64,000 nucleotides of DNA from Enchytraeus crypticus (Eukaryota; Annelida; Clitellata; Enchytraeida; Enchytraeidae), in the NCBI GenBank assembly GCA_905160935.1, contig CAJHZI010000449.1, forward strand, positions 1,737,501 to 1,801,500, read 5' to 3'. The notes beneath the pieces were generated by a model. It was given only the letters and a program-made list of their open reading frames with translations, was not told where the DNA came from and did no database searches. Position 1 is the stretch's first letter, and every line of letters begins with the position of its first letter. Positions 10,527 to 22,500 of this stretch are shown here, piece after piece. The translations under genes and the position numbers were made by a program.

Positions 10527-13334
10527 ATGGGTACCCAGGCAGTGCCCGTGGACTCGACTAGGCTACAGACAGCTTTCTCTCAGATCAGATCAGATGCGGG
10601 TAACGTGTACCGTCGCTCGTGGCTGATTGTAGGTCACGTGGACAACAATCCAGCGAGTATAGACGTGGTGGACAGCGACAGTACAGATGGAGCCACCGTT
10701 GAGGGTATGTGTGCACAGCTGTGTGATGATCAAGTCATGTATGTACTGCTGCGGCTAACGACTGCCTTCGATTTCTCCACCACCGTCAAGTTTGTCTACA
10801 TTCACTGGTAAATCTTCCTTGAATTACTTGAAGTAGTAAAACTAAATTGTTATTAAGTTAATTATTCTATGGTATTTTTCATTAGTGACTAATATGGTGA
10901 ATAAGTAATTTGTTATTAAATTACTTGAATCATTTTGATGTGATGATTAGGTATTATATATTACTTAAATTTAAGTTCTGCACTTTTGCCTTATAACATG
11001 ATTATTGATTGATGCTATTCACAATAAGCAAACTAAAATAAAGAATTTTATTAGAGTTTTCATATAACAGAGAAGTTTAGCTTCATAACCTGATCAAGAT
11101 TGTTTTGTGTGGGTGAATAGCCTTAGACTCTAATGTGTTAGCTGTCCCCATGTCATTGTCAGATAAGAAACTGACACTTAATCCTTTTGAAATGCATTAC
11201 ATTGCGTTGTAAATTATACTAGCTATGATATAGCTGGTATAATTAGCAATATAGTAGTGTTGTAAAAATGTTATGTAATTTAATTGTAATAAAAATGTAA
11301 TGTAATGTAATAATATAGAGCTATATGTGCTAAATAAGATTAAGTAAAAGCTGATAAAGCTAAGGTTAACGTCAATTTCCTCACTCGAAAGCGATGTCAG
11401 TGATGGGCGAGCCCAGGATTTGAACCCTGCACATACTGATCCTATATAGACTATTGGATTGACTGTGCTACCAGGGTAGGAGAAAAAGTAGCATTTGCAA
11501 AGAAGGGACGTTTTGGAGTGGTGAGTGGTAGCGTGGAGGAATACTTCAGACCTTTCCATCTGCTTGTGGAGACAAGCTCATTGGACGATCTATCTGAGGC
11601 TAATCTACTGCAAAAGGTAAGACATATGCTATATCTGTAATTTGTTATGCTGTGTCTGTTGGAATTTTTGTACTGTAACTTTCTGCGGTTGTCAGATTGA
11701 ACGAAAAATAAACAGATATATTATGACATATTAATGGAGAGAATTAAATGTTATAGTATGGTCCTTAGCAGAGAGAGAGGGAGAGAGGAAGAGAGAGAGA
11801 GAGAGGAAGAGAGAGAGAGAGAGAGAGGAAGAGAGAGAGAGAGAAAGAGAGAGAGGAAGAGAGAGGGAGCAAGATGTGTTTAAGAAGAAAATAATTTAAA
11901 TGCATTGAAGTAAATGTAATGTACTTTATAATCTCTAGTGTCATCTAGTGCTATGTGATCATCCTGGTGCTGGTTCCACCTAAAGGTTTCTTTATAATTA
12001 TTGCATTTTATATAATGAAGCAACTGAGGTTGTTGTCATGTCAATTCACTATATCTTGGACTGCTGCAGTCTTTACTTCTTTTTGTTAGCTATGCAAATG
12101 AGGGCATGTTTTGTTTTCACTGCTCTCTCATAAATAATAGTAAATCTCTGATGCCATATCCTTTGCGTCGAAATAAAACTAGCTAATTAATTAATGGTTG
12201 TGGAACCTTGTTGATGGAAACAAGTTAATAATATAATAATAATAATAATAATAAAAGTTTAACGTCCGTTTCCTCATATAAGGATGATGTCAGGGACGTC
12301 ATTAATATTCATAACCCCCTGTTGTTGACCAATCACAGAGCTCGTTCTATTCTATTTGACTTGCGTACAAGGATGATGTCAGGGACGTCATTAATATTTA
12401 TAACGTCTTGTTATCGACCAATCACAGAGCTCACACTATTCTGTATTCTGTTTGACTTGCGTAGTTGGAGGAGTCGAGTGGAACAAGGAACAAGATCATA
12501 GAAGGCACGACTGCGGGTCTGCAGGAACGAGGTTTCACTCAAACGTCGGCAGCTAAACGATTTGGTGCTGATAAGACATCGGAGCCTCGTGCTGTTGGGC
12601 CCGCTGGTGTCACGGTGCCGTGCCTGCCTGAGCTAACTGAAGCTATCGGGGAGGTGAGGAACGACTACCACCCTACTAGCTGGGTGGTGGCAGGGTTTGA
12701 GGGTGGGGACGTGAAGAGACCCCTGGTGGTGGCGGGGAAGGGTTCGGGGGATGTGGATGAGCTGAAGGAATGTCTGGATGATGAACAGATCATGTACGCC
12801 CTGTATAGAACTACTGATAAATATGATGATATCTCCACCGTCAAGTTTGTCTATCTGTACTGGTGAGTGTCTCTCTGATCTCTCTTTCTCTCACTTTCTC
12901 TCTCTCTCTCTCTCTCTTACTGACTGTTTCTCTCTGTCTCTCTCTCTTCTGCTGTCTCCCTGTTTCTCTCTGTCTCTCTTCTGCTGTCTCACTGTTTCTC
13001 TCTGTCTCTGTCTATCTTCTTCACTGTTTCTCTCAGTCTTATGCTGTCTCACTGTTTCTCTCTCTCTCTTCTGCTGTCTCACTGTTTCTCTCTCTCTCTT
13101 CTGCTGTCTCACTGTTTCTCTCTGTCTCTCTGTTCTGCTGCCTCACTGTTTCTCTCTCTCTCTCTCTCTTCTACTGCCTCACTTTTTCTCTCTGTCTCTC
13201 ATCTGATGTCTCACTGTTTCTCTCTGTCTTTCTCTTCTGCTGTCTGACTGTTTTTCTCTCTCTCTCTCTATCTCTGTCTCTCTTCTGCTGTCTAACTATT
13301 GCTCCCTGTCTATCTTCTGTTGTCTCACTGTTTC

Positions 13335-13378
<44 letters not shown>

Positions 13379-13510
13379 CTCTGCTGCCTCACTGTTTCTC
13401 TCTCTCTTCTGCTGTCTCACTGTTTCTCTCTCTCTCTCTTCTGTTGTCTCACTGTTGCTCTCTGTCTATCTTCTGTTGTTGCACTGTTTCTCTCTCTTCT
13501 GTTGTCTCAC

Positions 13511-13554
<44 letters not shown>

Positions 13555-13564
13555 GTTGTCTCTC

Positions 13565-13608
<44 letters not shown>

Positions 13609-15101
13609 GCTGTCTCACTATTTCTCTTTAGGATATGAATGACAAAAGGATTTTATGATAACTGTGCAGTTAAATCAATAAATCACAACCTTCCTCATCT
13701 TAATGCACCAAAAGTTGCCTAATGAAAAACTATGAATTTATGAAATCACTGAAAATTTGCGTAAAAACTATGATAGAAACTGATAGAGAAATAAGTTTTA
13801 TCGATATTTGGCTTTAATTGCAGATAGAATTTTTGCTAGAAGAGTTCTTCATTATCTTTCATTCTGTTAATTGATTATCTAATTGAATTATTTGATGTAT
13901 TGACTGATTAAGAGACAGACAGACTGACTGATTAATTGATTGATTGATACTTACCACCCTCGACCACTATCACTCTACAGTCTCTACGAAGCACCACCAG
14001 TGATTGATTGATTGACTGATTTGTTGATTAGGATAGGAGAACGTGTAAAGCCGCTGACTAAGGGCAAGGTGTCAGCCTATGCTGGACCTGTCGAGAAGCT
14101 GTTCAGTCCAGCGCACGTGACCATGTCGTTCAGTGCTAGAGCTGAGATCAGTGCTGGTGTCATCAGGGATAAGGTAGGAACCTGCTCACGTGCGGTATCT
14201 GCCTTGAACCTGACGCGTAGCAGAACACTGGAGAGTGCGAGAGAATAGTCTTTATACCTCTGCATGTAGTTATTATAAAAAATAAAAGTAAACACACGTT
14301 ATAGTGAATAATCAACTATGTTGATATCTATCACTTTTAATACCAATTGTTTATACCATTAGGCAATTTAGATCGTTTTCCGTATAATCAGTCCAGTGAA
14401 TGTCTGAGATTTTACTCTCAGATCAGCGCGACCGAGATTCGAATCCACGAGGTTTCAATTCACCTCAGGATCTGTCTTTTAAAACTTCATGACGTTACCC
14501 TTATGCTGTTTAGACATTCAATTATCTACTTGTAGTGAACGACAGATTAATGTTGTAGAAGCTTATGAGATTAACACTTAGAGGTTCTTTTGCAGTGGCC
14601 CAGCTGTCCTTTCAGGTAATCATGTAAGTAAATTGATGTGAATTCTACAGTTACCAGCACAATACTTAAACAGTCGGATCAGTGTGAAACTAGTAGAGAG
14701 TGTTTATTGTTGGAAAAACTCAGTTCACAAAGTTCAATGATCTGAGCTGAACTCTTCCCCCTATCAGTCACGTGACTGATCACGTTACTGATCACGTCAC
14801 TGATTACGTCACTGATCATGTAATCAGTCACTTCACTGATCATGTGACTGATCACGTGACTGATCGCGTGACTGATCATGTGGCTGATCATGTAACTGAT
14901 CATGTGATTGATCATGTGACTGATCACGTCGCTGATCATGTGACTGATCACCTGACTGATCATGTGACTGATCATGTGACTGATCATGTAACTGATCATG
15001 TGACTGATCACGTGACTGATCACGTGACAGATCATGGCCGAGCTATAATGTGTTGTTGTTACTACTACCAGGTGATGTCAAGCAGTGGCTCCAAGCTGTA
15101 A
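10527..15101 (+). CDS. Tandem coactosin-like protein with two ADF-H domains
   Basis: Five exons join in phase: 10527-10807, 11475-11616, 12465-12862, 14032-14173 and 15072-15101, giving 330 residues. Exons 1+2 encode one coactosin-type ADF-homology domain (TVKFVYIHW, VGEKVAFAKKG) and exons 3+4 a second (STVKFVYLYW, IGERVKPLTKGKVSAYAGP). The pattern matches vertebrate COTL1 (KFALITWIGE...), which has a single domain, and the actin-contact Lys before Phe is kept in both. Both domains are interrupted at the same point, with the Trp codon split TG|G, so the whole exon pair was duplicated. A 55-residue charged linker joins them. Coactosins bind F-actin and protect filaments from capping. It is not twinfilin-like in sequence. 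The last exon encodes VMSSSGSKL. Confidence 0.85.
11357..11443 (-). mobile_element. tRNA-derived SINE, family A (head truncated)
   Basis: This minus-strand copy retains the B box (ggttcaaatcctgggctc) and tail, but loses the A-box head at about 11,443. It ends only about 30 bp before the acceptor of coactosin exon 2. Confidence 0.8.
11768..11870. repeat. GA-rich microsatellite
   Basis: A GAGAGAGA tract with GGAAGA interruptions lies in coactosin intron 2. Confidence 0.9.
12235..12464. repeat. Retroposon tail plus duplicated acceptor region of coactosin exon 3
   Basis: 12235-12300 is a minus-strand copy of the common tail (gacgtccctgacatcat, gaggaaacggacgttaaac, then AAT repeats). The following stretch is a direct duplication: about 12282-12368 and 12370-12464 both contain ggatgatgtcagggacgtca, gaccaatcacagagctc and end in tttgacttgcgta. 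The first copy ends gtac and the second gtag, the real acceptor. The upstream copy thus looks like an acceptor lost by one base change. Confidence 0.8.
12870..13632. repeat. TC-rich low-complexity tract with about 30-bp units
   Basis: It starts immediately after the gtgagt donor of coactosin exon 3. Units of roughly 30 bp (ttctgctgtctcactgtttc plus CT repeats) are separated by CTCTCT runs. Long Ser/Leu ORFs on both strands are artefacts of composition. Confidence 0.9.
14284..14519 (-). mobile_element. tRNA-derived SINE, family B
   Basis: This near full-length minus-strand copy runs from the head near gaatgtctaaacagcataa through the B box (ggattcgaatctcgg) and ctcagacattcactggactg to gtgtttacttt. 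It lies in coactosin intron 4. Confidence 0.85.
14768..15031. repeat. 12-bp minisatellite of GTGACTGATCAC type
   Basis: About 22 units of a 12-bp sequence (actgatcacgtg / actgatcatgtg) lie in coactosin intron 4. It is rich in TGATCA palindromes and CACGTG E-box hexamers. Both strands are open (VTDH and ISHM repeats), which is why it produces ORFs; I do not consider it coding. Confidence 0.9.
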
Positions 15102-15211
15102 TTTTTGTTGTTGTTGTAACCACTAGGTTATGTCAAGCTGTAATGTGTTATTGTTGTTGTTGTTACCACTAGGTTATGTCAAGCAGTGGCTCCAAGCTGT
15201 TTGTCAAGTGA
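15072..15211 (+). repeat. Three tandem copies of the coactosin last exon
   Basis: The terminal exon with its acceptor (actaccag then GTGATGTCAAGCAGTGGC) is at 15072-15101. A shortened copy starts at 15127 (GTTATGTCAAGCTGTAATG) and a third at 15173-15211. Spliced from exon 4, the first gives a tail ending S-S-G-S-K-L-stop. The third gives the same run followed by F-V-K-stop. TTGTTG repeats separate the copies. Only transcripts can show which are used. Confidence 0.8.
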
Positions 15212-16940
15212 TGAGGAACTGAAGACAGCCTGTGATGATCTGTTGTGGGCTCTCATATACCGCCTGATATTATACTTTACAAATCTCTCCACTCAATATT
15301 TTATTAGTAATATTTACTTTATCTGATTTTCCTGTTCTATTTCTATTAAACTGTACACGAAAATATTTAAATTATTTGATCACATGCATTATTGTTGAAA
15401 ATGTCATTTAAAGAATTACCAAGTGAAGATTAAATTATTGGCTAGCTCTGTCGTTGTGATTACTGCTCTTGATGTTTTCATAGAGTAACGGCAGACTTGT
15501 TGAGGTCTGTGATAAATAAGGTTTAAGTTGTAATGCTAAGGATAATCAAATCCTATTTCATAAAGGTATCTGACTCATATTGATTTATAAAGTGTTGTTT
15601 ACTAATGCTATTTTCTTTATTAAATATGAAATTCTCTTTTTGCTATAGAACCTCCACATAGTGAAATGCAGCCAATAGTTTTCCTATCGTATTGAAGCAA
15701 CGTTTCCTATTGCAACTTTCTCAGATTTTCTTTTTATTTAGCATCGCTATTATTCTGTGGTTTTATATTGATGTAATCTTTAAATGTTCTGTATTTTAGC
15801 TGGTTCATCCGGATAAATTTTGTAACTATTTTACTTTTACATTGATATACTTTTTATAAATATTTTAGATAGCTTTAAGAGACTGAGTACGCGTGTATTC
15901 TGAGTTATACTCTTTGTTACTTCATTCCAAGAATTGTGCGTTTTATACAACAAGGACTCTTTTAGCATCATCACATCTCTACGTCATTCTGCTCTCTCTT
16001 TCTTTGTGATTCATATGTCGATGCATTAGTGTGATGATGAGGTCATTCCATTCAGTATTAATTACATTGCTACTTATTTCATTTAAATACTTATTTCAAT
16101 TAAAATACTTATTTCAATTAAAACCCTAACTTAATTTAAAATACTTGTTTCATTTAAATACTTATTCCATTTAAAACCACTTACTTTATTTAAAATACTT
16201 GTTTCATTTAAATACTTATTTCAATTAAAACCATTTATTTCATTTATAACTTGTAATCTTATGAATAACCGGATTACTTCTGATGCTCAATGGCAGCTCA
16301 TGATCTGTGGCTCCTAGCAGAAATGTTTTGTTGATTCTCTCGATACAGCTGTTCAATATATGTGCTAACAAGATTAGGTATCTCAGGTTGTTTGTAAGAC
16401 TTAAGATGATTGGCTCTCTATATCTCGGTGTTTTGTAAGACTAGATATGATTGGCTTCACTCTATGTCACTGTAAATATTTTAAGACTAGATATGGTTGG
16501 CTCACTCTGTCTCGCTGTATTGTAAGACTAGAGATGATTGGCTCACTCTGTCTAACTGTATTGTAAGACTAGAGATGATTGGCTCACTCTGTCTAACTGT
16601 ATTGTAAGACTAGAGATGATTGGCAGTATTGTAAGAGGAGAGGATCTCTATATCTCACAATACAGTGAGACATAGAGATATCTAACTGTATTGTGTTGTG
16701 CACGGCACTTAGTATTATGTGTGTGTTCTAATGAACGTAGTATTGAATCTAATGATTATACATTTGTTGTTGTTTTTGTTGTTGCTCTTTAATAAACTGA
16801 TTTTATTACTGATGGATTCCTCAAGTCTGTATACTGGTGATTTTTGAGTCAGATGTTACCTTTAAATCAAACCATATGGTTACATATCACAGTTCACGTG
16901 GTTCACGTGTTGTGTCAGGACACTGAAGTACAGTCTGTAC
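15212..16940. other. Intergenic, no gene; two short tandem repeats
   Basis: The start is probably the 3' UTR of the coactosin gene (attaaa near 15,345 could be a polyA signal). 16075-16255 holds a loose repeat of atttaaaatacttatttca. About 16380-16690 holds six copies of a roughly 41-bp unit (attgtaagactagagatgat, tggctcactctgtctaact). Nothing else is recognisable. Confidence 0.6.
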
Positions 16941-16944
16941 AGAC

Positions 16945-17385
16945 CCACCAAAAACTGCAGTTGTCGTAAGAGGCGACTAAGCAAAAACTGAGGAAGGCAA
17001 CGGGAAACCACCTCAGAAACCATTATGGCCTGTAGCTGTAGACTATATTAAATTGAGAATAAAGCAAAGCATTTTGTAAAGGAACTGACTTGTTGATACT
17101 TGTTGATCGATGAAGTGTTTCTTGTAGAGCGTTACAACAGACTGTGAATAGGAATATGTGCCTAGGATGTGCCACACTTGTCAGAGCACTGAATAGGAAT
17201 ATGTGCCTAGGATGTGCCACACTTGTCAGAGCACTGAATAGGAATATGTGCCTAGGATGTGCCACACGTGTCAGAGCCCAAAATAGGAATATGTGCCTAA
17301 AAATAAGGATATGTGCCTAGGATGTGCCACACTTGTCAGAGCACTAAATAGGAATATGTGCCTAGGATGTGCCATACTACGTGTG
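16945..17385 (+). repeat. Repeat family C fragment expanded into a 45-bp minisatellite
   Basis: tgtcgtaagaggcgactaag and ggcaacgggaaaccacctca at 16963-17010 mark a dispersed repeat also seen at 54,880 and, reversed, at 59,760 and 61,980. Its 3' end (gaatatgtgcctaggatgtg, ccacacttgtcagagcact) is then repeated about five times to 17,385. The minisatellite was therefore seeded inside a mobile element tail. Confidence 0.7.
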
Positions 17386-17739
17386 CTGGTGAATGCACTA
17401 TTGCCTAGCTCACAGTGTCAACAGTCTCATGACATCAGCTCTAGGTTGTCTACAAGAAAATTCTGATTTCTCTCGACTTTCTCTCGTTGACTCGCATTCA
17501 GACGAGTGGTAATAATGATCTCTGATCAACTCTTATATATCACACGCGTAGCAAGTGAAGAGCTATAGAACATGCTATTAACTCAGGAAGATATGGCGCT
17601 GTTCATACGACTATAAGAGTATATACGATAGTTACAAGCTGATACTTCATATTATAGTGTATTATCTGAGATAATTAAGTGCCCGTCTCTTGTCAGCTAT
17701 ACAAGTCTATGGTGGGCTGATTTACTGACGACAAAGCAT

Positions 17740-17746
17740 TATACTG

Positions 17747-17784
<38 letters not shown>

Positions 17785-17785
17785 T
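17740..17785. repeat. TA and CA dinucleotide microsatellite
   Basis: A short TA run is followed directly by a CA run. 17,390-18,220 contains no recognised gene. At 18,150 gtgggttcgaatcccggctg is a B-box-like motif that may mark another tRNA-derived fragment. Confidence 0.7.
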
Positions 17786-18227
17786 GTATAGTAATTAGGA
17801 TTATAGTACAAAGCTGAAGCCTGAAGGTTTTACAATTCTTACGTATTTTACTCACACTCACAAGTGACAAGTGCTTTGTACGTAACTATAGTGTTTTAAT
17901 TCTAAGCCGTTGCTACGACAACTAGGCCTGCATGCTATGTCTGCAAGGCAGAAGTATTTGTACAAATAGAACAGTATAGTCTGTACGGGCTAAATACAAT
18001 TTCTTGGAGCCTGAACGTAATACATGCTTTACGCAGTCACGTATTTTACGTATTTTAGTTTACTTTAGATCGTTCAATATGTTAGCTGATACGTGTAAAT
18101 GTTAATTAAATTCAAGCGATCTGCACTGAGCTGTGGATGCTTAAAGTTCGTGGGTTCGAATCCCGGCTGTGTCGCTCAAAGCAAAGGACATGTCGATTGC
18201 ACTGCACTTTACAAATAATAACAGGTC

Positions 18228-19005
18228 AACGTTAACAACAACAACAAATTTAGAGTGCTACTGTCGTCAGTGACGTCGAGCACTGTGGTACCAAATCAAT
18301 CCGATGAGCAGGGTTTGGGGTCCAAAAACGGTGCGATCCAAAATCCAGGAGTTCGGTCCGAGGAAGGGTACTAGTAGAATGGAGGTTTACGTGTTGGTCT
18401 TAGTTCATGTGTACTGGTTGAATATGAGTGGTCAAAAAGAAAAGCCTTCAACCGTCTATGAAACTGTTCATATGAAAGGAAAGGCTGATCAGCAGAAGAT
18501 GAGGGGGTGCGTAAAGTGGAAGGAAGAGAATTCCAGATCTGAGGAACGGTGTGCTGGAAGGATCGCTTGGAGAGCTTACTGCGAGAAGGGATGCTAAGGT
18601 GATTGACTTAGAGGACCTAGTGGATGGCTGCATAGAGGAAGACTGTCTCACTTGTATTAAGTACGCCTTGTACACAATGCGTTCTCTGACTTTAAGCCGG
18701 TGCAGAGACTTCAAGAGAGGAGTCACATGAGAGTGCTTAGAGCGGCGGAAGACTGCACGTGCAAGGGAATTCTGGATAAACTGCAATCTGTCGATCTCAC
18801 AGCTTGGGAGATTCAGAAACAAGGAGTTACAGTAGTCCAGTTTAGATTGCACGAGAGCCTCACCGATGGTAGAAGCGGTCTCAACGGTAAGATATGGTCG
18901 TATTCGACGCAGATCTTTGATGTGGAAGAAGCAAGCCTGTGAAGTTACAGGCCTATACAATGCTAGCAATACTGGCAATGGATATGTAGAGCAATTGATC
19001 ATATA
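18228..19005 (-). mobile_element. LINE (CR1/L2-like) fragment with reverse-transcriptase C-terminal region
   Basis: On the minus strand from 19,005 the frame reads ACFFHIKDLRRIRPYLTVET, then ALVQSKLDYCNSLFLNLP, LQFIQNSLARAVF and LLKSLHRLKVRERIVYKA. This is the conserved C-terminal part of CR1/L2 reverse transcriptases (LDYCNSL, IQNSLAR, LKSLHWLPV.ERI). The frame decays after that and the family L 3' UTR follows down to 18,228. It is more complete than the copy at 7283 but contains frameshifts. Confidence 0.85.
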
Positions 19006-19560
19006 CATGTAGCTAGGTTAAGCTTAAGCGATATGATTACCTCAAGCATTTTAAATAAATCACATATTTATACCCACTGCTAAAGATTATAAATTGAGTT
19101 TTATCTAATTATGTATCATTTGAGATTTTTTAATTTTCTCCTCATTTCACACTCTCTTTTTTTAAAAAGAGGTTCAACTTATTTAAGTTATTTAACTAAA
19201 TGATCGCCTATAGAGGGCATTCGGTTTGGATCTCGTTGCATTATCAGTAATCAAACGAGTCCAGCTTATAATTAATTAACTCTGGGTGTTGATCGAGTAC
19301 TCATAAATAATGCTGCGTTTCTACAGGCAACCTGTGGATTTCTGTACATGCTCTAACTGCATTTGTTAACTGGATATGCCTAACGATACGAGAGCGAAAT
19401 TGTTATCTATAATTTAATATAGGTATATACTTAATACAGTAGGCACCCCCTATCTAGTTTATGTTGTTATATTTAGCATAGCATTTATTTTCTTTTAGTT
19501 GTTCTAATAACTTTATTTTTCATGGCTTAGTTTGCAGTAAGCTAATCTAGGCTCTACAGA

Positions 19561-22500
19561 ATGGATAAAAAGCACAAACAACAGAAAGAAGAAAAGAAAC
19601 TGTCTACATACGAGAGCAGGAAGATTAGCGAGAGAAGTGGCTTTAACTCACGAGATAAGGAGAGAACTGTATCCTACCACCATCATAACGACAACAACAA
19701 CAATAACAACAACAACACAAGCCATAGAGATGGTGGCAAATCTCCCAAGAGATCCACAAGAACTGGAAAAAACAACAGCAGGCGTCGATCTCCGTCTAAA
19801 GAAGAAGACAGAGAAAACAACAACGCTACCGACTCGCTGATATCAGATGGCGAAGAAGGCAATTCAGGAGATAAAAAGAACGTCAAAGGGGAGCAGAAAA
19901 AGCAAAACAACAAAACCCGCAGCCGTAAACAAGCGGGAAGAAAAAATTCGAATAAGATCTACCAAGCCCCGCCCACGCCGCCACCTGATTGGCTGAGATG
20001 GAGGGAGCGTAGTTTTGTATTGGACAGCGTGGCTGTGGATAATATAGAGCATGAGTATGGGCCTAAACTAGGTCAAGTCATCCCGCCCTATAACTCCATG
20101 AGCGACCGCGCAGTCAGGTCTTATTTCCAGACCAAGCAAGTCCAGAAAACTCTCAAGCGGAACGGGCAGGTAATGTGCCTCGCATTTCTTATATATTAGG
20201 CCTACAATAATTTAATTGTTATTTTGTTCTTGATCTATAGGCCTAGCTCATTGAGTCACTGCCAGCACTAACAATGTCTCTTCTGGAACCGGTAATTTGG
20301 ATTTTGCCCTTCCATCGTTCATTTTTTGTTTGCTTCGTTTTCTCTATGGATGATTTCTGTGTCGCAGATTTCGTAAACATCATGCGGTGGTTTACAATCC
20401 TACAGAAGTAGGTCTATTCTAGGCGCCTCCGATCTTACCATAATTGACAATAATTTGCTTCATTCCACAATGGGCCTAACTTATCCGTGCAGCGATACAG
20501 TGATATACACCCCACATCTTATATATCAGTAAATGATGAGTTACTAAGCATCGCAGGTAACATTCCATAGTCATCCAGGGAGTCCACAGGGCTTGTCGAC
20601 TACACAGTGAGCGTAGTCAAAATCTTAGGAGGGATACTTTACAAATATATTGGTGATTTTTACAGATTTAGGGGAGGGGGAATTGCGAAATGTGTGTTCT
20701 TGATGGGGGCATTCGCATAATGGGTTTAAGGGGGGATAGGCGTCCCTGTCCATAGTAACCATGCATACATCTCAGTAACATCTGGCGCACACTATATAGT
20801 AGACAGTAGTTTTAGTATTGTATGACTAGAGCCAATTTATGAGAGAGTTTTGACTAAAATAAATGTCACAAATATATTAATAGTTTATAAAAAACGAATT
20901 TATTGTTATTTATCACAAACACTCACACACGCGCACACGTACACACATACGCACACTCACACACATACACACACACTGTCACACACTCACACGCGCACAC
21001 TTTCACTCACACACATTCATATGTACACGCACACACGCACACACACACACACACACACAGGTACCCGGAGAGGCAATAGAAGGAGCGGCAGTGGAGAGAT
21101 TCTTCCAGTCAGGTCCAGGATACAAATATCTCATGCCTAGAAATAGACATGGCGCGGGTGAGTCCACAACTTTTCATGCTATCAATCAATAAATCTATGG
21201 GTCAGCTTAACGTCATGTTATCAATCAATAAATCTATGGGCCAGCTTAACGTATGATATCAATCAGTAAATCTATAGATCAGCTTAACGTATGATATCAA
21301 CAAATAAATCTATGGGCCAGCTTAACGTATGATATCAATCAGTAAATCTATGGGCTAACTTAACTGTAAACATCATTTCATTTTCCAAAGCAAGTTAATG
21401 ATAGGGCAAGCACTCGCTATGAACCGTTCAACTACTGATTAAGCATGTTCAATCACTCGGTAAACAGATCAACAAGTGTTTACAATGCAGGTCATTTTCA
21501 TTGATGTATGAGGTTGATGACCTCTATTCGGTATTAGGCTTTTAATGAAACAAAGAACTGATAAATACATTTAACTTGATACTGACCATACAGTCAGGCT
21601 AAATAAATCAACAGACAGCTCAGTTCATAGATCTGCTGAACCTATGCTGAACCTAAGCTGAACCTATACTGAATCCGAACCTATGCTTAATCTATGCTTA
21701 ACCTATGCTGAACCTATGCTTGACCTATACTGAACCTATACTGAACCTATGCTGAACCTATGCTTGACCTAAACTGAACCTATACTGAACCTATGCTGAA
21801 CCTACTTTGAACCTATACTGAATCTATACTGAACCTATGCTGAACCCATACTGAACCTACGCTGAACCTATTCTGAACATAGTCTGAACCTATGCTGAAT
21901 CTATACTGAACCTATGCTGAGTCTATACTGAACCTATGCTGAACCTATGCCGAACCTATACTGAACCTATACTGAACCTATGCTGAACCTATGCTGAACC
22001 AATGCTTGACCTATATTGAACCTACTATACTTAACCTACTATGCTGAACCTATACTGAACCTATGCCGAACCTATACTGAACCTATACTGAACCTATGCT
22101 GAACCTATGCTGAACCAATGCTTGACCTATATTGAACCTACTATACTTGAACCTACTTTGAACCTATACTGAATCTATACTGAACCTATGCTGAACCCAT
22201 ACTGAACCTACGCTGAACCTATTCTGAACATAGTCTGAACCTATGCTGAATCTATACTGAACCTATGCTGAGTCTATACTGAACCTATGCTGAACCTATA
22301 CTGAACCTATGCCGAACCTATACTGAACCTATACTGAACCTATGCTGAACCAATGCTTGACCTATATTGAACTTATACTGAACCTATGCTGAACCTATGC
22401 TGAACCTATGCCGAACCTACTTTGAACCTATACTGAATCTATACTGAACCTACGCTGAACCTATTCTGAACATACGCTGAACCTATGCTGAACCTATACT

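Noticed and set aside
12863-13642. 259-codon Ser/Leu-rich ORF and its overlapping frames on both strands
   Set aside because: Produced by CT-rich low-complexity sequence within a coactosin intron; no initiation context, domain or splice support.
14679-15101. Long VTDH and ISHM repeat ORFs on opposite strands
   Set aside because: A 12-bp unit without stops on either strand. Only the last 30 bp (15072-15101) is coding, as the terminal exon.
18304-18942. Plus-strand ORFs of 97 and 80 codons
   Set aside because: They are antisense to the LINE reverse-transcriptase fragment.
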